From Rhodococcus tibetensis (GTDB lineage Bacteria; Actinomycetota; Actinomycetes; Mycobacteriales; Mycobacteriaceae), in NCBI RefSeq assembly GCF_024438035.1, contig NZ_JANFQF010000031.1, positions 1 to 56,103 on the forward strand: 56,103 bases of DNA, written 5' to 3'. The position numbers and the translations under genes are program-made. Every line of letters begins with the position of its first letter. The first letter of the stretch is position 1. Under the pieces are notes generated by a model. The model was not told the DNA's origin. It worked only from the letters and a program-made list of their open reading frames with translations, and searched no databases. Shown here one piece after another: positions 25,501-34,944 of this stretch.

Positions 25501-28500
25501 GAACTGGTGACGAGGTGGGCTCCCGGTCGAGAACTTTTCAATGGGTACGGCCCCACCGAAACCACCGTGATGGCCAACATCAGCGACCCGATGACGGTGG
25601 GGGAGCCGATTACGATCGGCGGACCCATCCGCGGTGTCGAGGAGCTGGTTCTGGACTCTCGACTCCAGCCGGTAGCGGTGGGCGTTCCCGGTGAGCTGTA
25701 CATCACCGGCGCCGGACTGGCCCGGGGCTACCACCGGCGCCCGGCTCTCAGCAGCCACCGTTTCCTCGCGAACCCGTACGGTGAGCCGGGGGAGCGGATG
25801 TACCGCACCGGCGATATCGTCCGCTGGCGTGCCGACCACTCCGTCGAATACGTGGGCCGCAGTGACTTCCAGGTCAAGATCCGTGGCTTCCGCATCGAGC
25901 TCGGTGAGATCGACGCCGAGATCGCCACTTTCCCCGGCGTGAGCTTCTCCGCCACCCTCGGGGTACCCGGTCCGTCCGGGGACACCGTTCTGGTCTCCTA
26001 CCTGTTGCCCCTGACGCCGGACACGGTCGACCCCGCCGCACTGACGGCGCACCTGTCCACGCGGCTGCCCGCGCACATGGTGCCGTCGAGCATCATGTTC
26101 CTCGACGAGATCCCGCTGACACCGGTGGGCAAACTGGATCGTTCGGCGCTGCCGGCGCCGGAGATCAACGTCCACACCAAAGAGTTTCGTGCTCCTTCCA
26201 CAGCTCTGGAGTGGGCGATCGCGGACATCTTCGCCGACGTCCTGGGACTCGAGCGGATCGGCGTCGACGACAACTTCTTCGACCTCGGTGGCAACTCGCT
26301 CGTAGCGACTCGCGTCACCGCCCGGTTGCGCGATGCGCTCGACACCGACATCGGCGTTCGGGCACTGTTCGAAGCGCCCGACGTGCGATCGCTGGCGGAG
26401 CGGATCGGGGAGGGTACGGCTCCCGGCGGCGGTGCCCGCCCGCCGCTCGCCCCGGCCGAGCGGCCCGAGCTGATTCCGCTGTCCCTTGCGCAGAAGCGGA
26501 TGTGGTTCCTCAACCAGTTCGATCCGTCGTCGCCCGCCTACAACATTCCGCTCGCGGTGCGGCTCATCGGAAGGCTCGACGAGGACGCGCTGCGGCTGGC
26601 CATGTCGGACGTGCTCGGGCGGCACGAGACGCTGCGCACGGTGTTCCCGACCGTCGGCAAGGAGCCGACCCAACGGATCCTCCCGGCCGAGGTGGTCCGG
26701 CCGGAGTTCACCACCGCCACGGTGACCGCCGAGGAGCTGCCGACACGCATGCGGGACGTGGTGTCGCGGGGATTCGACGTCAGCACCGACCTGCCCGTGC
26801 GCGCCGCCCTCTTCGGGACCGACCCCGACCATCACGTCCTCACGATCGTGGTCCACCACATCTGTGCGGACGGGTTCTCGCTCGCCCCATTGGCGCGGGA
26901 CGTCATGGTCGCGTACAGCGCGCGGCTCGAGGGAGACGGTCCGCAGTGGGCTCCGCTGCAGGTGCAGTACGCCGACTACACCCTGTGGCAACATGCCGCA
27001 CTCGGTTCGGAGGACGATCCGACTTCGCTGATCAACCGTCAGCTGCGCTTCTGGTCGCACACTCTGGCCGGACTGCCGGACGTCATCGCGCTGCCGACCG
27101 ACCGGCCGCGCCCCATCCAGCAGAGCTTCGAAGGCGATCGGGTGGAATTCGCGATCGATGCCGACCTGCACCGGCGGATGACGGCCCTTGCCCGGGAGAA
27201 CAACGCCACCATGTTCATGGCGGTCCATGCCGCCCTCGTGATACTTCTCGCCCGGCTCGGCAGCACCGACGATGTAGTCATCGGAACACCCGTCGCCGGC
27301 CGCGGGGAAACCGCGCTCGACGACATGGTCGGCATGTTCGTCAACACTCTGGTGCTGCGTAGTCGCATCGACCCTGCGACGACATTCACCGAGTTGGTGC
27401 GGCAGATTCGGGAATCCGATCTGGCCGCGTTCGCGAACTCGGACCTGCCGTTCGAACGGTTGGTGGAGGAGTTGAACCCGACGAGGTCCACGTCCTACTC
27501 ACCGCTGTTCCAGGTGGCGTTGGAATTCCAGAACAACGAGCGTGCGACGCTCGAGCTGCCGGAACTGCGGGTCGAGGGGGTGGATCTCGAGACGAGGGTG
27601 GTCAAGGAAGACCTGGAGGTGATTCTCGCCGAGCAGTTCGATCCGGACGGTGCACCCGCCGGGATCAGCGGCGGCCTCGACTTTGCTGTGTCGCTCTTCG
27701 ACGAGGGAACCGCCCGTGGGATCGCCGGCCGGTTCGTCCGCATCCTCGCGGCGGTCACCGCCGACCCGGAGCAGTCCATCGCCACCCTGCCGATCCTCGA
27801 CGAGGTGGAGCGGGAGGAGCTGGCTCCTGCCCGCGGCAGGCCGGACGTCCGTCCCGACCTGTGGCCCGACATCTTGGCCGGTGCGGCAGCCGTGGACCCC
27901 GAGGCCATTGCACTGACCTTCGAAGACCGTCACGTCAGCTACCGGGAACTCGACGAATGGTCCAACCGGTTGGCGCGGGTCCTGCGCGCTCACGGTGTGG
28001 GCCCGGAAACATTCGTCGCACTGGGCCTGCCGCGGTCCATCGAAGAGGTCGTGTCGATCTGGTCGGTGGCCAAGTCGGGCGCGGCATTCGTGCCCGTCGA
28101 TCCGACCTATCCGCGTGATCGCATCGAGTACATGCTCACCGACTGCCGCGCATCGGTCGGGATCACCGTCGCCGAGCGCCGGGACAATCTGCCGGAATCC
28201 GTCCCGTGGCTGGTGCTCGACGACGAGGAATTCGCGGAGCAGGTGGCGGTGGTGTCCTCGGATCCGATCACCGATGCCGACCGGACACGCCCCCTGCACC
28301 TCGGGCATCCCGCCTACCTGATCTACACCTCGGGTTCGACGGGCAAGCCCAAGGGCGTCATCGTCACCCATCGGGGCATCGCCAACCTCACCGCGGAGGA
28401 GCACGAACGTTTCCTGGTCTTCCGCGACTCGACGGTCTCGCATCTGGCGTCACCGAGCTTCGACGCCTCGGTGTTCGAGCTGATGATGGCGTTCGGCGCA

Positions 28501-30390
28501 TCGGCTCGGCTGCTCATCGTTCCGCCTACCATCTTCGGCGGCGACGAGCTGGCGGACCTATTGCGCCGGGAACAGGTGACCCACGCGTTCATCACCCCCA
28601 CCGCACTGTCCTCGATGGAGGACCGCGACCTCGACACGGTGCGCATGCTGGCCGTGGCCGGCGAGGCATGCCCGCCCGAGCTGGTCGAGGTGTGGGGCCG
28701 CAACCGCCGCATGCACAACGGTTACGGTCCGACGGAGACGAGCATTCAGGCCAGTGTCAGCGCCCCGATGCGTCCCGGTGGGGTCGTGAACATCGGTGCT
28801 CCCGCCATCGGCTTCGAGTACCTGGTTCTGGACGAACGGCTGCAACCCGTCCCGGCGGGTGTCCCCGGTGAGCTGTACATCGCCGGGCCCGGCTTGGCGC
28901 GGGGGTACCACAACCGTGCGGCTCTCACCTCGGAACGCTTCCTGGCCTGCCCGTTCGGTGAGCCCGGACGGCGCATGTACCGGACGGGCGACGTCGTGCG
29001 GTGGCGTGGCGATCACACCGTCGAATACATCGGGCGCACCGACTTCCAGGTGAAGGTCCGCGGTTTCCGCATCGAGCTCGGTGAGATCGATGCGATCCTC
29101 GCCCGCCATCCGGCGGTGGCTTTCGCGGCCACGATCGGGCACACCGGGCCGTCCGGCGACACCCTGCTCGCGGCATACGTGCGCGCCGTCGAAGGCCGTG
29201 ACCTGGGGCCCGCGGAGTTGCGCACCTACGCCGCCGAGCGGCTGCCCGCCCACATGGTCCCGTCCGCTGTGGTGGTTCTCGATCAGGTTCCGATGACTCC
29301 GGTCGGCAAACTCGACCGCAAGGCGTTGCCGGCGCCGGAGTTCGGGACCACCGCTGCCGCGTTCCGAGCCCCGGATACCGAAACCGAACGCATCGTCGTG
29401 GAGGCCTTCGCGGAGGTGCTCGGGGTGGAGCGGGTGGGTACCGCCGACAGCTTCTTCGACCTCGGCGGCAACTCGATCGTCGCCACCAGGGTCATCACGG
29501 TTCTCCAGGAACGCCTGGGCCGACGGATACCGCTCCAGTCCATGTTCCTCGATCCCACACCGGCCGGACTGGCGCGGCGGATCGATACGGACGGCGGTGG
29601 TGAATCGGCCGTCGACGAGGCATTACGAGTCGTGATTCCGCTGCGCCCGACGGGGGAGAAACCGCCACTGTTCTGCATCCATCCGGGGATCGGGCTGTCG
29701 TGGGGTTATGCGGGGCTGCTGCAACACCTGTCGCAGGACCGCCCCGTCTACGGTCTCCAGTTGCCGAGTATCAGCGGCGGACCGTCCTTCGACTCGATCG
29801 AGGAACTCGCCCACCACTACGTGCTCGAGATGCGACGCATTCAAGGCTCCGGGCCGTACCACCTGCTCGGCTGGTCTCTCGGCGGGATCATCGCGCAGGC
29901 GATCGCGGTGGAGTTGCTGCGGGAGGGCGAATCCGTCGCCACCCTGGCCCTGATGGACAGCTACGTCATCGGTGACGCGGACGCGACCCCGGACAGCCTC
30001 ACCGTCTCCGAATTGCTGCACGGCCTCGGGCTCGACCTCGAGTCCGTCGCCACGGACGGAGAACTCACCTACGAGCGCGCCGTCGAACTCCTCGACGAGG
30101 CGTTCGGTCAGAAGACGGGGCTCACACCGCAACATCTCGAACGCATCAGCACCGGGTTCACGAACTCATCGAGAATCATGAACGAGTTCCGTCCGCAGCA
30201 GTTCGACGGGGATCTGTTGTTCTTCACGGCGGCGTCGTCACCCGCAGAGCACTCACCTGAGGAGTGGACGCAATCGGTGACCGGTCGAATCCGGGAAGTG
30301 AAGCTCGAGTGCGAGCACAACCAGATGATCGAGCCGGAGGTCCTTGCTGTCATCGGACCGGTCCTCGAGGAGTACCTCGATACACCCTGA
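3583..30390 (+). CDS. Seven-module nonribosomal peptide synthetase with terminal thioesterase
   Basis: 8935 residues in one unbroken frame, starting at an ATG preceded by GGGGGAA. Domain order is C-halfC-A-T, C-A-T, C-A-T-E, C-A-T, C-A-T-E, C-A-T, C-A-T-TE. Condensation motifs HHxxxDG begin at residues 152, 1455, 2523, 4087, 5133, 6718 and 7758; the E-domain HHLVVDG motifs begin at 3587 and 6218. The phosphopantetheine serines are 1270, 2338, 3396, 4943, 6029, 7572 and 8631. The thioesterase has Ser8765 (GWSLGG), Asp8792 and His8912. Each A domain carries the YTSGSTG core and the GKLDR lysine. The protein should therefore build and release a heptapeptide with D residues at positions 3 and 5, with Ser at 2 and Thr at 5. 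No MbtH-like gene is in the window. The product is unknown to me. Confidence 0.97.
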   Translation: MTSLTSQQPNERAAEGNVPEGAFPLSSVQRSMWFAQQLSPTVPKFIAQYVELRGHIDLDLLSEAAVRAAHEFQSPFLRLLDVDGEPYQMVDFTIDPSIGFRDFRGEADPMAIAKVWMDEDCATPLRLTRDRLVEMTVLQVGEQHYLWYTRIHHVALDGYSGMTMANRVAALYTALVEGTEPAPNRALDLRELYDLDQKYRSSNRFENDRKYWAERIVGIEHGSTLATHDAPAAAQSRLESATLSEEALELLDISDQRVGATSAAVMVAGFACYLSRMTGRADVLINLPVSARTTAPLQRSGGMLVNVAPLRITVRPEDTVAELVQRVQLELMGALRHQRCSLEDIRRDAGLSGTAEGLAGPMVNVMLFHQQFTLGSVVGEYHIVTSGPVDDLLVNIYQGGDGETLLDFRGNPHRYGPEELRAHHRRFAEMIEEFVTADPQTRTAAIHAESARLAARVLARKADLDFWARELAALPEVTALPLDRPRPAKRDGAGDEVDFAVDADVQHRVHQLAQDAGTGPFTAVHAALAILLGRIGDTDDVVIGTPIVGRDPIGSDDPDSGAFFNKAVLRSDVDGASSFADHLARVRDADRAAFTHAALPFDDLVARFVTEPDPSHAPLFQVMLEFTDGGHPHDTAGDVRINPIAREHRPLGLDLVFSLTESEAGGIDGRVRYATDVWDRSSAEALAGRFVRILRAVTTDPMAPIGDVTLLEPAEYAELSPVRGDGSVEPLTLPALLQHAAATGGDGAALVFEGRTLTYAELDEQSDRLARMLIGRGVGPGTVVALAIARSIESVSATWAVAKSGAAFVPVDPHYPPDRIEHMLTDSGALVGLTVSAHRDALPETAPWLVMDDAEFGQALAAESAGTVTDEDRVRSLRLSDPAYLIYTSGSTGVPKGVVVTHVGLANFAVDERERFGVTPDSRTLHFSSPSFDASILELLLAVGGGATMVVAPSTVYGGTELAELLRREQVTHAFVTPAALASVDPDGLDSIRCVVTGGESCPPALVEQWAPGRVMFNAYGPTEATVVASVAGPLVVGEPVTIGRPSRGVALLVLDPRLHPVPRGVPGELYITGDGVARGYHNRPIPTAERFVADPHGGAGQRMYRTGDLARWNSSGQLEYLGRTDFQVKIRGFRIELGEIDAVVRSHPAVAFATTVGRTAPSGDTVLVTYVLPGDGVELVVNDVLEHAAAALPAHMVPARIVMLGEVPLTPAGKLDRKALPEPQFEATSTVYRAPATHTEMRVAEVFADLLGVERVGVDDSFFDLGGDSLVATRVVSRVNTALGTEIGVLDLFEAPSVALLSARVDALGPRTSVRPPLAPRTTAGPVPVSLAQQRMWFINQLDTASPAYNIPVAIRLRGTLDVEALRAAVRDVLDRHESLRTVFPNTPNGPLQVVLPVADVSPDLDAVEVAPDELDIHLLAEAATGFDVTVQPPIRAKLYQTATEDHALVFVVHHIAADGLSMTPLTRDVMVAYHARAAGEVPQWAPLEVQYADFSVWQRELLGSADDPTSVLSRQLSFWARTLDGAPEVLDLPTDRPRPARQSMVGGTTDFTIPARLHAALLGIAGAHDASLFMVVHAALAVLLSRSSGSSDVSIGSPVSGRGERQLDDVVGMFVNTVVLRTEVDPERSFPEILTGTRSADLAAFSNTDLPYELLVDELKPTRSEAHSPLFQVMLVLQGFTDTRLELSGLDVEVQGLETGAAKFDLQVILTEHTENSGEPGAIDAQFSYAAELFEPSTMAALAERFLTLLDTVTARPEVKVGDIDLIGQEENRRILREWNDTAAAIPSSATLVDLFEAQVRRTPDAVAVVFGEDELLYAEFDARANRLARELLARGVGPESRVAVSLRRSLELMIAIYAVEKAGAAYVPLDPDHPASRIAYVLDNSSPTCVLTSSRDRSEGVTSEAGSAAIEIDTLNLSARASTPITDAERGGAVHPDSTAYVIYTSGSTGRPKGVAISHRSIVNRLLWMQDTYRMDHTDVVLQKTPVTFDVSVWELFWPLEVGARLVLAAPDGHRDPTYLSHVIADHQVTTMHFVPSMLAVFIAGAEPDLCGSLRQVFCSGEALPPATADAFRDFGSTALHNLYGPTEAAVDVTYWECTEADRVSVPIGAPVWNTQLYVLDARLHPVPVGVHGELYLAGVQLARGYVGRPDLTSDRFVANPFGEPGQRMYRTGDIVRWRADGNVEYIGRRDFQVKLRGQRIELGEVEAALLAHPSVAQAVVTVHRSEATGESLVGYVIPGPGVEIDTADIRDTAAESLPAYMVPTRIIVLDRFPLGATGKLDRGALPEPEFLSPSTEFVTPRNPIEEILASIFADLLSAPRVGVYDSFFDLGGNSLVATRLVARVNAALGSRIGVREIFDAPSVATLATRIESEAVHNAERPPLVAGVQPGRVPVSLAQKRMWFINQFDIDSPAYNIALAVRLTGDLDDAAMQDAVADVLERHESLRTRFPMVDGEPVQVVHDTEDVVPDLTPIDTSEDELPQHIARLAGAGFDVTVAVPVRAALFCTAPEDHVLVIVVHHISADGFSMAPLARDVMTAYAARTGGQAPDWAPLTVQYADFALWQHRVLGSADDPDSLLAAQLDYWTRTLAGLPELLALPTDHPRPTQQSFRGGVHSFSIDPQVHSRLITTAREHNSSVFMAVHAALAVLLARLGDTDDVAVGTPIAGRGDAALDDMVGMFVNTLVLRTPVKPNCSFSELLATVRDTDLSAFHHSDLPFERLVDAISPERATSHSPLFQVVLEFRNNERPRLELPGLTVTGLDLATDISNFDLQLTLTEEFGVSGEPAGISAAFTYASSLFDASTIAGFADYLQRIFDAATTDPERAVGDIELMVASERAALTPVMDAPDTELRTLPELLASAATDPEAAALIYQSREMSYRDLDQQSNQLARLLIGRGVGPESVVALAMGRSVESVLSLWAVAKAGAAFVPVDPDYPTDRIVHMLTDSGAQLALTVTEFRSALPECVDYLVVDAPELGVEVATQSSSAVTDADRRLPLALENTAYLIYTSGSTGMPKGVAVTHRGLANFAADERTRFGITSASRTLHFSSPSFDASILELLLAVGSGATMVIAPSTVIGGTELADVLREGRVTHAFITPAAMASVEPVGLHHLECVVTGGDVCPPELVAQWVTADRRMFNAYGPTEATVVSSVTGPMVPGDAVTIGRPPLGTGEMVLDSRLHPVPNGVTGELYVTGSGLARGYRNRAGTTAERFVANPYGGLGARMYRTGDLARWNRDGQLEYLGRSDFQVKIRGFRIELGEIETALARYPGVAHSVVSAHKGTTGVNRLVGYVVPTSGTVLDPEAVLTFVGSFLAPYMVPSTLVVLDALPLTPAGKLDRRALPEPDFGARVSSGRAPVSEMESVLADLFAEVLGLESVGVDDSFFALGGDSIMSIQLVARAKSAGVVLTPRDVFEAKTVAGLAAVASWAGDADVAVLEELPGGGVGAMPTTPITAWLLARGGEFNRMSQSMLLTAPPNLRAIEPLIDTFQAVLDRHDMLRAQLIVGVDESHLEACPVGSVATRNILRRVAVAAAPGTAEFASAVIAELDAALDRLDPAAGAMLQVVWLDAGDAGGRLLVVVHHLVVDGVSWRILVPDLATAWAQVSAGQEPALEPVGTSMRRWAHGLVDQAGERSGELDLWQRILDCEDPLVGSRPLDPDIDVNATVGRVTVELPAEVSEALLTTVPDAIHGSVNDGLLTALAMAVTQWRRSRLVTGAHGRPVDGTLVSLEGHGREDQVVPGADLGRTVGWFTAMFPVRLDLSGIDLDDAFDGGRAAGSAIKAIKEQLLAIPDHGMGYGMLRYLNPDTAPVLADRSLPQISFNYLGRFAADLSEAATRAGWAPTGEVDMDRAQDLDTPVTSAIDINAVTTEVEDRPQLRATWAYAAGVLDAAEVRELAELWVRALTALTAYAARPDAGGVTPSDLDLVSLDQDTIDRVEARFPALSDIWSLSPLQSGLLFHALLAEESIDSYTVQMTIELRGADSARLRLAGQALLDRHANLRASFVYDEGGTPIQAISRHAELPWTEIDLSGLDADARAAEMDRIADADRRRGFDMSTPPLMRFMLIQVGRDEQHLMVTNHHILLDGWSMPLLIRDLLTLYATAGDADALPRVNPYRDYLAWMSHRSTEESLGVWTRALAGLEGPTLLAPADASAQSTEESSELVVELDDHRTELLSALARERGITLSTLIRTAWGIVLGGLTGRTDVVFGGTVSGRPPQIPGIESMIGLFINTLPVRVVLAPSETLGELLERIQSEQASLLDHHYLGLTDIQGVAGGGAVFDTLTVFESYPVDREGLTENTDIAGMNVVDVHDRANAAHYPLAVIASAHERLQLKFEYVPTLFDSDTVARIGDRVVRALMALAERPELRLAQLRLLTEAEETALVPARGLPGSSVRTLPQMFAETAAAAGDAIAVVIGNRRLSYRELDERSNRIARLLLDRGVGPEDFVALGISRSLESIVAVWAIAKTGAAFVPVDPNYPRERVEHMLSDSGCTFGVCVSADRNRLPADSTTWLTLDDPETVSAAGEVPSGPVSDDERVVPLQFAHPAYMIYTSGSTGTPKGVVVSHRGVDNFAEEQRTRYGTDSTSRTLHFSSPSFDASVLDYLMAFAVGATMVIVPTSVYGGDELTELIRSERITHGFITPAALASVDPEGLDVFRTVAVGGEAVPPELVSRWAPGRELFNAYGPTEATIVANLSDPLEAGNPVTIGGPIRGNAEVILDAWLRPVPMGVAGELYISGEGLARGYHARAGLTSERFVADPYGDPGERMYRTGDLARWRWDRSVEYLGRSDFQVKVRGFRIELGDIDTALAGHPSVAFAVTVGRPGPAGDTVLVSYVLPEAETTLEPPELKLWTAELLPAHMVPSSIMILDEIPLTPVGKLDRAALPEPQFLPTTDEFRPPSTVLEHTIADVITAVLGIERVGIDDNFFDIGGNSLIATRVAARLTAELDTEIGVRALFEAPTIHRLARMIESTAFAPAQVGDHARVPLGPRPRPAHVPVSLAQKRMWFLNQFDTSSAAYNIPLAVRLAGRLDVDALRAAVTDVFARHESLRTVFPSHDGEPTQVVLSPGQWTPNLEIAEVSESGLREHIATLATAGFDVTADVPIRSALFALAPDEHVLVIVVHHICADGFSLTPLARDVMAAYAARIAGSAPQWSPLSVQYPDYTLWQLEQLGSESDSESLVSQQLRYWTEQLGDLPEILQLPADRARPVQQSFRGAQVDFEIPAEMHRALSALARKHNSTMFMAVHAALSVLLSALSSSEDIAVGTPIAGRGDAALDEMVGMFVNTLVLRAAVDPAGGFGELIDQVRATDLAAFHHSDLPFERLVDALAPERSTAHSPLFQVLLEFRNNETPRLELPELTATAVDFDLEVAKFDLQLSVEERFEEDGTASGITAAFVYATDLFDAGSVRIFADRFLRVLGAVTADPHAPVGDIELTDAAERAAMASEWNTVGVDAGTDTLADRFAQSVARFPQATAVTSEDVAYTYSQLDERSNRLARLLISRGVGPETLVAVALPRTCDLIVALLAVIKSGGGYLPVDITYPADRLAFVFEDAAPNCVITTVGDASALPESGTPVILLDDLETDADLGRQSPAAITDEDRVAPLDASSVAYVIYTSGSTGRPKGVVVSHRNVLTLFANTQPLYGFDENDVWTMFHSYAFDFSVWELWGPLLYGGRLVVVDYYTARSPEMFHELLRNEQVTVLNQTPTAFYQLAETDRIVSEIDVTAAALALRYVIFGGEALDLGQLGRWYSRHDDSAPTLVNMYGITETTVHVSYLRLDRAFAESASASVIGRAVAGLRVHVLDRRLHPVPPGTIGEMYVSGEQVTRGYLGRAALGSTRFVADPLGSGTRMYRTGDLARWNAGGQLEYLGRSDFQVKIRGFRIELGEIESALLRYRGIAQAVVLTRDDGHGGNRLIGYVVPESGATVEVSSALEFLGTQLTSYMVPATLVVLDALPLTGNGKLDRRALPEPDFGARVSASRAPTTDMETVLAGLFAEVLGLESMGVEDSFFALGGDSIMSIQLVARAKAAGVVLTPRDVFEAKTVAALADVASWAGAADVVVLEELPGGGVGDMPTTPIASWLLERGGDFRRYTQTALLSLPPSADSATLERTIQVVVDHHDMLRAQLVGAPPQWHIDVRGPGAVDVRDILHRVEVPTVTGSTFAEIATRELDAAAGRLDPVAGVMLQLVWFDAGDGGGRLLVVAHHLVVDGVSWRILVPDLATVWAQISAGQEPVLEPVGTSMRRWSHGLAGAAVDRAGELDLWRGVLGGDDPLIGSRPLDPDVDVAGTVEKLTVEVPTDITDALLTTVPEAYHGGVNDGLLTGLALALARWRAQAAQRTHGESFAQSLVNLEGHGREDQVLPGADLGRTVGWFTAMFPVRLDLSGIDLDDAFDGGRAAGSAIKAIKEQLLAIPDHGIGYGMLRYLNPETADELHALRQPQVTFNYLGRLGGASSTDIHGHPWVPVSDTKLDDVPASDIPVASVLDINAVTETAAGGNRLRATWAFPAGVLTAAEVRELAELWVQALTALTVHVARPDSGGVTPSDLDLVTLDQAAIDGLEHRFPALSDIWSLSPLQSGLLFHAQFSDAAVDPYMVQLTLELRGEVDPDRIRRAGQALLDRHPNLRAAFVHDTAGASAQIIQNQVELPWSEFDLSDLDPAEAEQEYDRILGRDRSVKFDMSRAPLLRLALIRLTEQDYRLVLTNHHILLDGWSTPLVIRDLLTLYATDADGSLLPRVHSYRDYLSWMRRHDITESLAAWRAALDGVDEPTLLAPMDRAEAHSAMAEETAFTLSKEQTTRLRELSRERGLTLNTVVQTAWGIVLGGLIGRTDVVFGGTVSGRPPEIAGIESMVGLFINTLPVRVALNPREPLGDLLARVQSEQAALLDHHYVGLTDIQSVAGLGAGFDTLTVFESYPVDKDGLTEHTDIAGMFVTGIRGKDSAHYPLAVVASGDEQLNLKFEYLPEVFDESAIDEIADRLQRVLAALADRPEIPLAHMQLLTETELAEFAPVRGRPGFSVRTLPQIFEDAAALDPNRTALTFEGRNVSYRELNERSNQLARVLIARGAGPEAFVALGIPRSIESVLAVWAVAKTGAAFVPIDPNYPLDRIEHMLSDSGATIGLTMTAYEKDLPDTVPWLLLDSPKFEKACQSKAALPVADADRKSPISLDNAAYIVYTSGSTGKPKGVVVTHEGLDNFAEDQRQRMAAAPTSRTLHFSTPSFDGSVFEYLQAFGVGATMVIAPPTMYGGAELAELIRSEHVTHAFVTTAALATVDPAGLDEFQHVTVGGEACPPELVTRWAPGRELFNGYGPTETTVMANISDPMTVGEPITIGGPIRGVEELVLDSRLQPVAVGVPGELYITGAGLARGYHRRPALSSHRFLANPYGEPGERMYRTGDIVRWRADHSVEYVGRSDFQVKIRGFRIELGEIDAEIATFPGVSFSATLGVPGPSGDTVLVSYLLPLTPDTVDPAALTAHLSTRLPAHMVPSSIMFLDEIPLTPVGKLDRSALPAPEINVHTKEFRAPSTALEWAIADIFADVLGLERIGVDDNFFDLGGNSLVATRVTARLRDALDTDIGVRALFEAPDVRSLAERIGEGTAPGGGARPPLAPAERPELIPLSLAQKRMWFLNQFDPSSPAYNIPLAVRLIGRLDEDALRLAMSDVLGRHETLRTVFPTVGKEPTQRILPAEVVRPEFTTATVTAEELPTRMRDVVSRGFDVSTDLPVRAALFGTDPDHHVLTIVVHHICADGFSLAPLARDVMVAYSARLEGDGPQWAPLQVQYADYTLWQHAALGSEDDPTSLINRQLRFWSHTLAGLPDVIALPTDRPRPIQQSFEGDRVEFAIDADLHRRMTALARENNATMFMAVHAALVILLARLGSTDDVVIGTPVAGRGETALDDMVGMFVNTLVLRSRIDPATTFTELVRQIRESDLAAFANSDLPFERLVEELNPTRSTSYSPLFQVALEFQNNERATLELPELRVEGVDLETRVVKEDLEVILAEQFDPDGAPAGISGGLDFAVSLFDEGTARGIAGRFVRILAAVTADPEQSIATLPILDEVEREELAPARGRPDVRPDLWPDILAGAAAVDPEAIALTFEDRHVSYRELDEWSNRLARVLRAHGVGPETFVALGLPRSIEEVVSIWSVAKSGAAFVPVDPTYPRDRIEYMLTDCRASVGITVAERRDNLPESVPWLVLDDEEFAEQVAVVSSDPITDADRTRPLHLGHPAYLIYTSGSTGKPKGVIVTHRGIANLTAEEHERFLVFRDSTVSHLASPSFDASVFELMMAFGASARLLIVPPTIFGGDELADLLRREQVTHAFITPTALSSMEDRDLDTVRMLAVAGEACPPELVEVWGRNRRMHNGYGPTETSIQASVSAPMRPGGVVNIGAPAIGFEYLVLDERLQPVPAGVPGELYIAGPGLARGYHNRAALTSERFLACPFGEPGRRMYRTGDVVRWRGDHTVEYIGRTDFQVKVRGFRIELGEIDAILARHPAVAFAATIGHTGPSGDTLLAAYVRAVEGRDLGPAELRTYAAERLPAHMVPSAVVVLDQVPMTPVGKLDRKALPAPEFGTTAAAFRAPDTETERIVVEAFAEVLGVERVGTADSFFDLGGNSIVATRVITVLQERLGRRIPLQSMFLDPTPAGLARRIDTDGGGESAVDEALRVVIPLRPTGEKPPLFCIHPGIGLSWGYAGLLQHLSQDRPVYGLQLPSISGGPSFDSIEELAHHYVLEMRRIQGSGPYHLLGWSLGGIIAQAIAVELLREGESVATLALMDSYVIGDADATPDSLTVSELLHGLGLDLESVATDGELTYERAVELLDEAFGQKTGLTPQHLERISTGFTNSSRIMNEFRPQQFDGDLLFFTAASSPAEHSPEEWTQSVTGRIREVKLECEHNQMIEPEVLAVIGPVLEEYLDTP
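4945..5750 (+). other. Orphan C-terminal condensation lobe within the NRPS
   Basis: About residues 455-720 align by eye with the C-terminal half of the L-accepting C domains in the same protein: [14 protein letters not shown], then [26 protein letters not shown] and [10 protein letters not shown]. The N-terminal lobe that would carry HHxxxDG is missing; instead the complete EntF-like C1 precedes it. It cannot be a complete catalytic domain. Confidence 0.8.
7531..10731 (+). other. NRPS module 2: C-A(Ser)-T
   Basis: C2 starts with SLAQQRMWF and has HHIAADG, the L-accepting type. A2 pocket residues read D-V-W-H-F-S-L-V-D, identical to the serine code I recall for EntF, in the contexts FDVSVWE, MHFVPS, FCSGEAL and [13 protein letters not shown]2 has LGGNS with Ser2338. 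Confidence 0.88.
10732..15415 (+). other. NRPS module 3: C-A-T-E
   Basis: C3 has HHISADG. A3 pocket reads D-A-L-F-V-G-A-V-V, the same nine residues as A1. T3 has LGGDSIMS (Ser3396), the form usual before epimerases. The E domain shows HHLVVDG, EGHGRE, VGWFT and NYLGR. Residue 3 should therefore be presented in D form. Confidence 0.88.
13807..15010 (+). repeat. T-E block of module 3, near-duplicate of the block in module 5
   Basis: This block and 21706-22910 share long identical DNA runs. One run is 44 bases (13807-13850 and 21706-21749, end of the T domain); another is 53 bases (14842-14894 and 22732-22784, within E). Neighbouring C and A segments of the two modules are much less alike. This indicates duplication or gene conversion of the T-E cassette. 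Confidence 0.8.
15416..18540 (+). other. NRPS module 4: C(D-accepting)-A-T
   Basis: C4 starts [13 protein letters not shown] with HHILLDG, the form found after epimerases, which fits its place behind E3. A4 pocket reads D-A-L-F-A-G-A-I-V, close to A1 and A3 but not identical. T4 has IGGNS with Ser4943. Substrate not assigned. Confidence 0.85.
18541..23300 (+). other. NRPS module 5: C-A(Thr)-T-E
   Basis: C5 has HHICADG. A5 pocket residues read D-F-W-N-I-G-M-V-H in the contexts [20 protein letters not shown] and [12 protein letters not shown]; this is the classical threonine code. T5 is LGGDSIMS (Ser6029) and is followed by an E domain (HHLVVDG at residue 6218), so D-Thr or D-allo-Thr is expected at position 5. 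Confidence 0.9.
21706..22910 (+). repeat. T-E block of module 5, near-duplicate of the block in module 3
   Basis: Partner copy of 13807-15010. The match is strongest at the T-E junction and over the part of the E domain that contains [16 protein letters not shown]. The E-domain N-lobes between these runs have diverged clearly, so homogenisation is patchy. Confidence 0.8.
23301..26420 (+). other. NRPS module 6: C(D-accepting)-A-T
   Basis: C6 starts [13 protein letters not shown] with HHILLDG, again matching its position after an epimerase. A6 pocket reads D-G-F-F-T-G-G-V-M, which I cannot assign. T6 has LGGNS (Ser7572). Confidence 0.85.
26421..30387 (+). other. NRPS module 7: C-A-T and type I thioesterase
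   Basis: C7 has HHICADG. A7 pocket reads D-A-F-F-A-A-G-I-Q, unassigned and with Ala at the position that is Gly in most of the other pockets here. T7 has LGGNS (Ser8631). The thioesterase from about residue 8675 has GWSLGG (Ser8765), Asp8792 and His8912. It could release the peptide by hydrolysis or by cyclisation onto the Ser or Thr side chain. Confidence 0.85.
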
Positions 30391-30426
30391 AAAGCCCGAG
30401 CGAGCCCGCCGCCCGACTGTGACCGA

Positions 30427-30463
30427 GGGCCGGTCCGATTGCAGTGCCGTAACGGACCGGCCC
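30427..30463 (+). terminator. NRPS terminator hairpin
   Basis: A perfect 11-bp stem, GGGCCGGTCCG (30427-30437) and CGGACCGGCCC (30453-30463), with a 15-nt loop lies 37 bp after the NRPS stop. It implies that the lipase downstream is transcribed separately, at least in part. Confidence 0.7.
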
Positions 30464-30520
30464 GAATACCGATAACACCCGGGAACTCGGTCACACTCGA
30501 ACTCGATTACAGGAGGCGAT

Positions 30521-31741
30521 ATGGGGCGCTCGCGCAGCAAGGGCCTGTCTGCACGCGCCGCGTGCGGGGTCTTCATCGCATGCATCGCCGTGGCGAGCGC
30601 GGGAGGTGCGGGCGCAGCGCCGATCTATCCTGCCTCCGAGGCGGACCCCTTCTACGTGCAGCCGCAGAACCTCGAGTCCAGCGCTGCCGGGCAGCCGATC
30701 GCCATCCGGCCCATGCCTCCACTGCTCGCGTTCCCCGACACCGACGTCTGGCAGGTGAAGTACCGCACCACCAATTCGCAGGGAAGCCCGATCTCCTCGG
30801 TGAGTACCGTGCTGGTGCCGCACGACCGGACCGCGAACGGTCCACTGTTGTCCTATCAGCACATCATCAACGCTCTCGGACCACGGTGCGCGCCGTCACG
30901 CACCCTGTATTCGAACGACCCGGACCTCCAGATCAAGGAGGCACCGGCACTGAACCTCGCACTGCGGCGGGGATGGACGGTTGCCCTTCCCGACCATTTG
31001 GGCCCCAACAGCGCCTACGGTGCGGCCAAGCTCGGCGGGTACATCACTCTCGACGGTATTCGCGCGGTGCAGCAGGTCCCGGAACTGAACGTCGCGGCCA
31101 GCCCTGTCGCGCTGGCCGGCTACTCCGGTGGCGGCATGGCGTCGGCCTGGGCAGCGGCGCTCGCGCCGACGTATGCGCCGGAGCTGAACATTGTCGGGGT
31201 CGCCGAGGGCGGTGTGCCCATGAACATCGGGAAGATGGCCAACGGCCTGGGCATGCAGCCGCATCCCGCGTTCGGCCTCGCGATGGCGGCGGCACTCGGC
31301 CTCGAACGGGAGTATCCGGACCGGCTGCCGATCAGTGAGCAGCTCAACGATCGTGGGCTGGCCATGCGCAGCGAGATGGCGAACGCGTGCACCAACGGCA
31401 TTCTCGCTGCCGGGGCCGGTCGGAGCGCGACCGAGGTTGCCAAGACCACCAATCTCATGAGCAGCCCGCAGGCGTGGGAGGTACTCGACGAGAACAGTGT
31501 CGAGCTGTATCCCGGTGTCCCGTCCGCTCCGATTTTCGAATGGCACAGCCCGACCGATGTGCTCATTCCGATCGATTCGATCGAGACAACGATCGCGCGG
31601 TATTGCGCCGCCGGAGTTCAGGTGCAGTCGGAACTCTTCCCGAGCCCCGACCACCTGTCGACGGCGGTACTGGGATTGCCCGCCGCCATGGACTACCTGG
31701 ACGCCCGATTCCGGGGGGATCCCGCGCCGAGCAACTGCTGA
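30521..31741 (+). CDS. Secreted lipase of the LIP (secretory lipase) family
   Basis: 406 residues. A Sec-type signal peptide is evident (basic start, hydrophobic ACGVFIACIAVASAGGAG, likely cleavage near residue 32). The alpha/beta-hydrolase core has the nucleophile elbow GYSGGG with Ser202, then a candidate Asp346 in SPTDVLIP and His378 in SPDHLS. This layout fits actinobacterial and fungal secretory lipases that cleave acylglycerols or other esters outside the cell. The ATG follows AGGAGG at a good distance. It lies behind the NRPS but after a hairpin, so it may be unrelated to peptide synthesis. An esterase acting on a lipopeptide or on lipid precursors is speculative. Confidence 0.88.
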   Translation: MGRSRSKGLSARAACGVFIACIAVASAGGAGAAPIYPASEADPFYVQPQNLESSAAGQPIAIRPMPPLLAFPDTDVWQVKYRTTNSQGSPISSVSTVLVPHDRTANGPLLSYQHIINALGPRCAPSRTLYSNDPDLQIKEAPALNLALRRGWTVALPDHLGPNSAYGAAKLGGYITLDGIRAVQQVPELNVAASPVALAGYSGGGMASAWAAALAPTYAPELNIVGVAEGGVPMNIGKMANGLGMQPHPAFGLAMAAALGLEREYPDRLPISEQLNDRGLAMRSEMANACTNGILAAGAGRSATEVAKTTNLMSSPQAWEVLDENSVELYPGVPSAPIFEWHSPTDVLIPIDSIETTIARYCAAGVQVQSELFPSPDHLSTAVLGLPAAMDYLDARFRGDPAPSNC

Positions 31742-31815
31742 CCGATCGGACCACCTGGCCGCGCAACGACGTCACCGGATTGTGTTCTGCCTGAACGACG
31801 TCCGGACAAGGCGGC

Positions 31816-31841
31816 GTTTGAGTCGCGGAACCCACGGGTAC
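31816..31841 (+). promoter_or_regulatory. Sigma-B/F-type promoter candidate before the SDR-like gene
   Basis: GTTT (31816-31819), a 16-base spacer and GGGTAC (31836-31841). This matches the actinobacterial sigma-B/sigma-F pattern closely. The start point would fall near 31848, so the ATG at 31850 would be essentially leaderless. Confidence 0.6.
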
Positions 31842-31849
31842 CCGGAAAC

Positions 31850-32539
31850 ATGCATGCCAGCGCGCTCAACGCCGTAGTGACGGGGTCGGACTCGGGGATC
31901 GGTCGGGCCGTCGCTCTGGCACTCGCGGACGACGGATTTCACCTCGGGCTCGCGTACGCCGCGGACCGGGACAGCGCGGAGGCCACGGCCCTCGAGGTGA
32001 GGTCCATGTCGGTTCGCGCGGTGGTGCGGAAGATGGACCTGGCCGAGCTGCCCCACTCCGCGACCGCGGTCGACGAGTTCGCCCGGGAACTCGGCGGAAT
32101 CGGTGTCCTCATCAGTTGTCCGGGCAGCACAGCCGTCGAATGCATGCAACGCGGCGTCCGTTACATGATCGCCGGCGGACAAGGGGGCCGCATCGTGAAC
32201 ATCACAGCGTCGGTGTCGGCGCTCGGTGCACTGACGGGGCTCCTCGCCAACGAACTGTCGCGCTACTCGGTCACTGTCAATTCCATCGTCGTACCGGCCG
32301 CGGATTCCGCTTGCTCGTCGCCTTGCCACGACGACGGGGAAGCCGCCGCGGTCGCGTCGTACCTCACTGCGCCGGCCGCGATGTTCGTCACCGGTGCCGA
32401 GTACAAGGTGGAGGGTCGCCGAGTCACCATGACCCCGCACAGCCTGGCCGATCCCGGGTCGCGGCGTCCCGATCCGCGGGGAAACCGCCGCATCCGCTCC
32501 TACGCGGGCCGCTGGGCGCCGACCCGCTGGACTCGGTGA
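31850..32539 (+). CDS. SDR-like protein lacking the catalytic Tyr-Lys motif
   Basis: 229 residues with the short-chain dehydrogenase nucleotide site TGSDSGIGRAVA at the N-terminus and the conserved GGRIVNITAS strand in the middle. In active members the strand is followed by a helix with Y-x3-K. Here the text runs from ASVSALGALTG straight to LLANELSRYSVTVNSI, so roughly 15-18 residues including Tyr and Lys are missing in frame. The NAG motif is also changed (SCPGS). The frame is otherwise intact and ends in an Arg-rich tail. It may be a non-catalytic nucleotide-binding relative or a decaying gene. It begins 108 bp after the lipase with its own promoter candidate. Confidence 0.75.
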   Translation: MHASALNAVVTGSDSGIGRAVALALADDGFHLGLAYAADRDSAEATALEVRSMSVRAVVRKMDLAELPHSATAVDEFARELGGIGVLISCPGSTAVECMQRGVRYMIAGGQGGRIVNITASVSALGALTGLLANELSRYSVTVNSIVVPAADSACSSPCHDDGEAAAVASYLTAPAAMFVTGAEYKVEGRRVTMTPHSLADPGSRRPDPRGNRRIRSYAGRWAPTRWTR

Positions 32540-32545
32540 CTTTCC

Positions 32546-32558
32546 GTTTTCCGAAAAC
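32546..32558. promoter_or_regulatory. Short palindrome upstream of the LuxR regulator
   Basis: GTTTTC-C-GAAAAC is a perfect 6-bp inverted repeat with a one-base centre. It lies between the SDR stop and the ATG at 32623. It is AT-rich against its surroundings and could be an operator or part of the promoter region. Its size makes chance occurrence possible. Confidence 0.3.
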
Positions 32559-32622
32559 TCGGTGAAGGCCGACTGTCGCTGTACCGTTGTTCCAGGGGGC
32601 GTGAGATGAGAGTGACGGTTTC

Positions 32623-34944
32623 ATGCAGCCCGCAGCGAAGATCAAGATGGGGAATTTGCCTCACGAGCTGACGAGTTTCGTCGGCCGGCGCCGAGAGATT
32701 GCGGAGGCGCGCGGTTTGCTGGCAACGTCACGCCTGGTCACGCTCACCGGGATCGGGGGAGTGGGCAAGACGCGGTTGGCCCTGAGGGTTGCGGTCGATT
32801 CGTGCCGTGCTTTCGAGGACGGAGCATGGCTGGTCGAACTGGGTGAGCTGGAGGAAGACTCGCTGGTCGTCGGAGCCGTGGTGGCAGCACTCAAGCTCCG
32901 CGAGCAGCAATCCGAGGCGCCCGAGGTCGTGTTGCAAGAATTTCTGGAACCACGGCGCGTGCTGCTGGTCCTCGACAACTGCGAACATCTCGTCGACGCA
33001 GTCGCCGGATTGGCCGACTTTCTGCTGCGATGTTGCCCCGACCTGCGAATCCTCGCGACCAGCCGCGAACCTCTCGGAATTTCAGGGGAGGCCACCGTCC
33101 GGGTGCCGCCGCTCACCCTGCCGCAGTCGGGTCGTCCTGCTTCGGTGAAGAGCCTCGCCCAATACGAGTCGGTCGCGCTGTTCGCCGAGCGCGCCGCCGC
33201 TGCGGTTCCCGGATTCCGTCTCACCGAGGACAATCACGAGGCAATCGCGCAAATCTGCCACCAACTCGACGGTCTGCCCTTGGCGATCGAGCTGGCGGCG
33301 GTGAGGCTCCGGGTGATGTCGGCCGAACAAATTCTTCAGCGGCTCACGGACCGCTACCAGTTGCTCACGACCGGAAGCCGCGGCGCCCCCGCGCGCCAGC
33401 AGACGCTGCTGTGGTGCATTGACTGGAGCCACGAACTGTGTTCGCCGCAAGAACGGGAACTGTGGGGACGGCTCGCCGTCTTCGCCGGCGGTTTCGAATT
33501 GGACGCGGTCGAGAACATCTGTTCAGGGTCCTTGCGCCCGGCCGAGGTCGTCGACGTGGTCGCCTCGCTCATCGACAAGTCGATCCTGATCCGGGAGGAG
33601 GCGAGGGGTGCGGTGCGTTACCGGCTCCTCGAAACCCTCCGCGAGTACGGCCGCGAGAAGTTGCAGGAGACTTCGGAGTTCGCGTCCCTGCTGCGCCGGC
33701 ACCGAAATTTCTACGAGCAGCTGGCGGTGCAGGCACAGTCCGAGTGGGTCAGTTCCCGGCAGCTGAGGTGGATCGAGCGCCTGGACGCTGAGCAACCGAA
33801 CTTGCGAGCTGCGCTGCATTTCTGTCTCACGTCACCGAAGGAGGCGGCGGCAGGGCTCCGCATGGCCGCGGCTCTGTACCCGTTCTGGCGATCGCGGGGC
33901 CTGCTGAGAGAGGGCAGACGATGGCTCGACCAACTGTTGGCTGTCCGCGGCGCGGGTTCTGCAGAGGAGCGGATCCGCGCCCTCTACGTCGCGGTCATGT
34001 TGTCCGAATTCAACAGCGACGTCGAGGCCTCGGCCGCGGCGATCGAGGAGGCCCATGCACTGGCCCGCGGGGTGGCCGACCCGATCTTGCATGCCCTGAT
34101 CACCCATGCCGAAGGAAGCAGGGCAATGTTCGCCGGAAACCTCGGCGCGGCCCGCGCGAATTACGAGGCCGCACTAGCTGTGTTTCGCACCGACGACAAT
34201 CTCTTGCACCTGATCTGGGGTCTTCTCGGACTCGCGCTGGCGGCCGGTTCGACTGATCCCGTTCGGGCGGCACAATGCCAGAACGAGATCCTCGCCCTGA
34301 CCGAAGCGCGAGGGGAGTCGGTGTATCGCAGTTGGTCGCTGTGGGCGGCGGGGATGGCGGCTTGGCAGCAAGGTGACTTCGAGGGTGCGGACGGTCTGCT
34401 GAAGCAGGGTCTGCAACTGGCAGGGACGGTCGACGATCGCATCATTGCTGCGGGATGCCTGGAAGTGCTGGGTTGGATCGCCGTGGGCCGCGGGGACAGC
34501 AACCGGGCTGCGGAACTGATGGGTGCGGCACACGCGCTGGCGCATGTAGCCGGCAATCCGAACATTGTCTATCCCAAACAGCGCATCCATCACCTCGACT
34601 GCGCTGAGCAGGCGCGACGAAACCTCGGTGACCGCGCCTTCGACGCCGCCTTCCACCACGGGATGAACACCTGTCTCGAGGAGGCCTCGGCGGCTGTGCT
34701 GGGGACGAAGCAGCGAACCGTTCCGGACACCGATGCGTCCCCGACCTCCCTGACGCGACGGGAATGGCAGGTGGCCGAACTCGTCGCCGACGGGCTCACC
34801 AACAAGGCGATCGCCGCCACCCTGGTCATCTCGCAGCGCACCGCCCAGGGACACGTCGAACACATCCTGGCCAAACTCGGCTTCACCTCCCGCACCCAGA
34901 TCGCGGCGTGGGTCGTGGAGCACGCGCAGGACCGGCACGGCTGA
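32623..34944 (+). CDS. NB-ARC ATPase / LuxR-type transcriptional regulator
   Basis: 773 residues. It begins with FVGRRREIAEARGLL and a P-loop GIGGVGKT (residues 43-50); a Walker B-like RVLLVLDNCEHL follows near residue 105, and GLPLAIELAA sits in the helical part of the ATPase. A long middle region of helical repeats (about 350-690) resembles TPR-type sensor domains. The C-terminus (about 710-773) is a LuxR/GerE helix-turn-helix: LTRREWQVAELVADGLTNKA and a conserved GHVEHILAKLGF. Such proteins couple ATP-dependent signal sensing to transcription activation and often sit beside secondary-metabolite genes. It is therefore a candidate regulator of the lipase/NRPS locus. An alternative start is the ATG at 32647. 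Confidence 0.9.
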   Translation: MQPAAKIKMGNLPHELTSFVGRRREIAEARGLLATSRLVTLTGIGGVGKTRLALRVAVDSCRAFEDGAWLVELGELEEDSLVVGAVVAALKLREQQSEAPEVVLQEFLEPRRVLLVLDNCEHLVDAVAGLADFLLRCCPDLRILATSREPLGISGEATVRVPPLTLPQSGRPASVKSLAQYESVALFAERAAAAVPGFRLTEDNHEAIAQICHQLDGLPLAIELAAVRLRVMSAEQILQRLTDRYQLLTTGSRGAPARQQTLLWCIDWSHELCSPQERELWGRLAVFAGGFELDAVENICSGSLRPAEVVDVVASLIDKSILIREEARGAVRYRLLETLREYGREKLQETSEFASLLRRHRNFYEQLAVQAQSEWVSSRQLRWIERLDAEQPNLRAALHFCLTSPKEAAAGLRMAAALYPFWRSRGLLREGRRWLDQLLAVRGAGSAEERIRALYVAVMLSEFNSDVEASAAAIEEAHALARGVADPILHALITHAEGSRAMFAGNLGAARANYEAALAVFRTDDNLLHLIWGLLGLALAAGSTDPVRAAQCQNEILALTEARGESVYRSWSLWAAGMAAWQQGDFEGADGLLKQGLQLAGTVDDRIIAAGCLEVLGWIAVGRGDSNRAAELMGAAHALAHVAGNPNIVYPKQRIHHLDCAEQARRNLGDRAFDAAFHHGMNTCLEEASAAVLGTKQRTVPDTDASPTSLTRREWQVAELVADGLTNKAIAATLVISQRTAQGHVEHILAKLGFTSRTQIAAWVVEHAQDRHG

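Noticed and set aside
6241..28350. Repeated YTSGSTG-coding segments spaced through the NRPS as a possible repeat array
   Set aside because: They are the conserved A3 cores of seven adenylation domains, spaced by module length, and not a DNA-level repeat or CRISPR.
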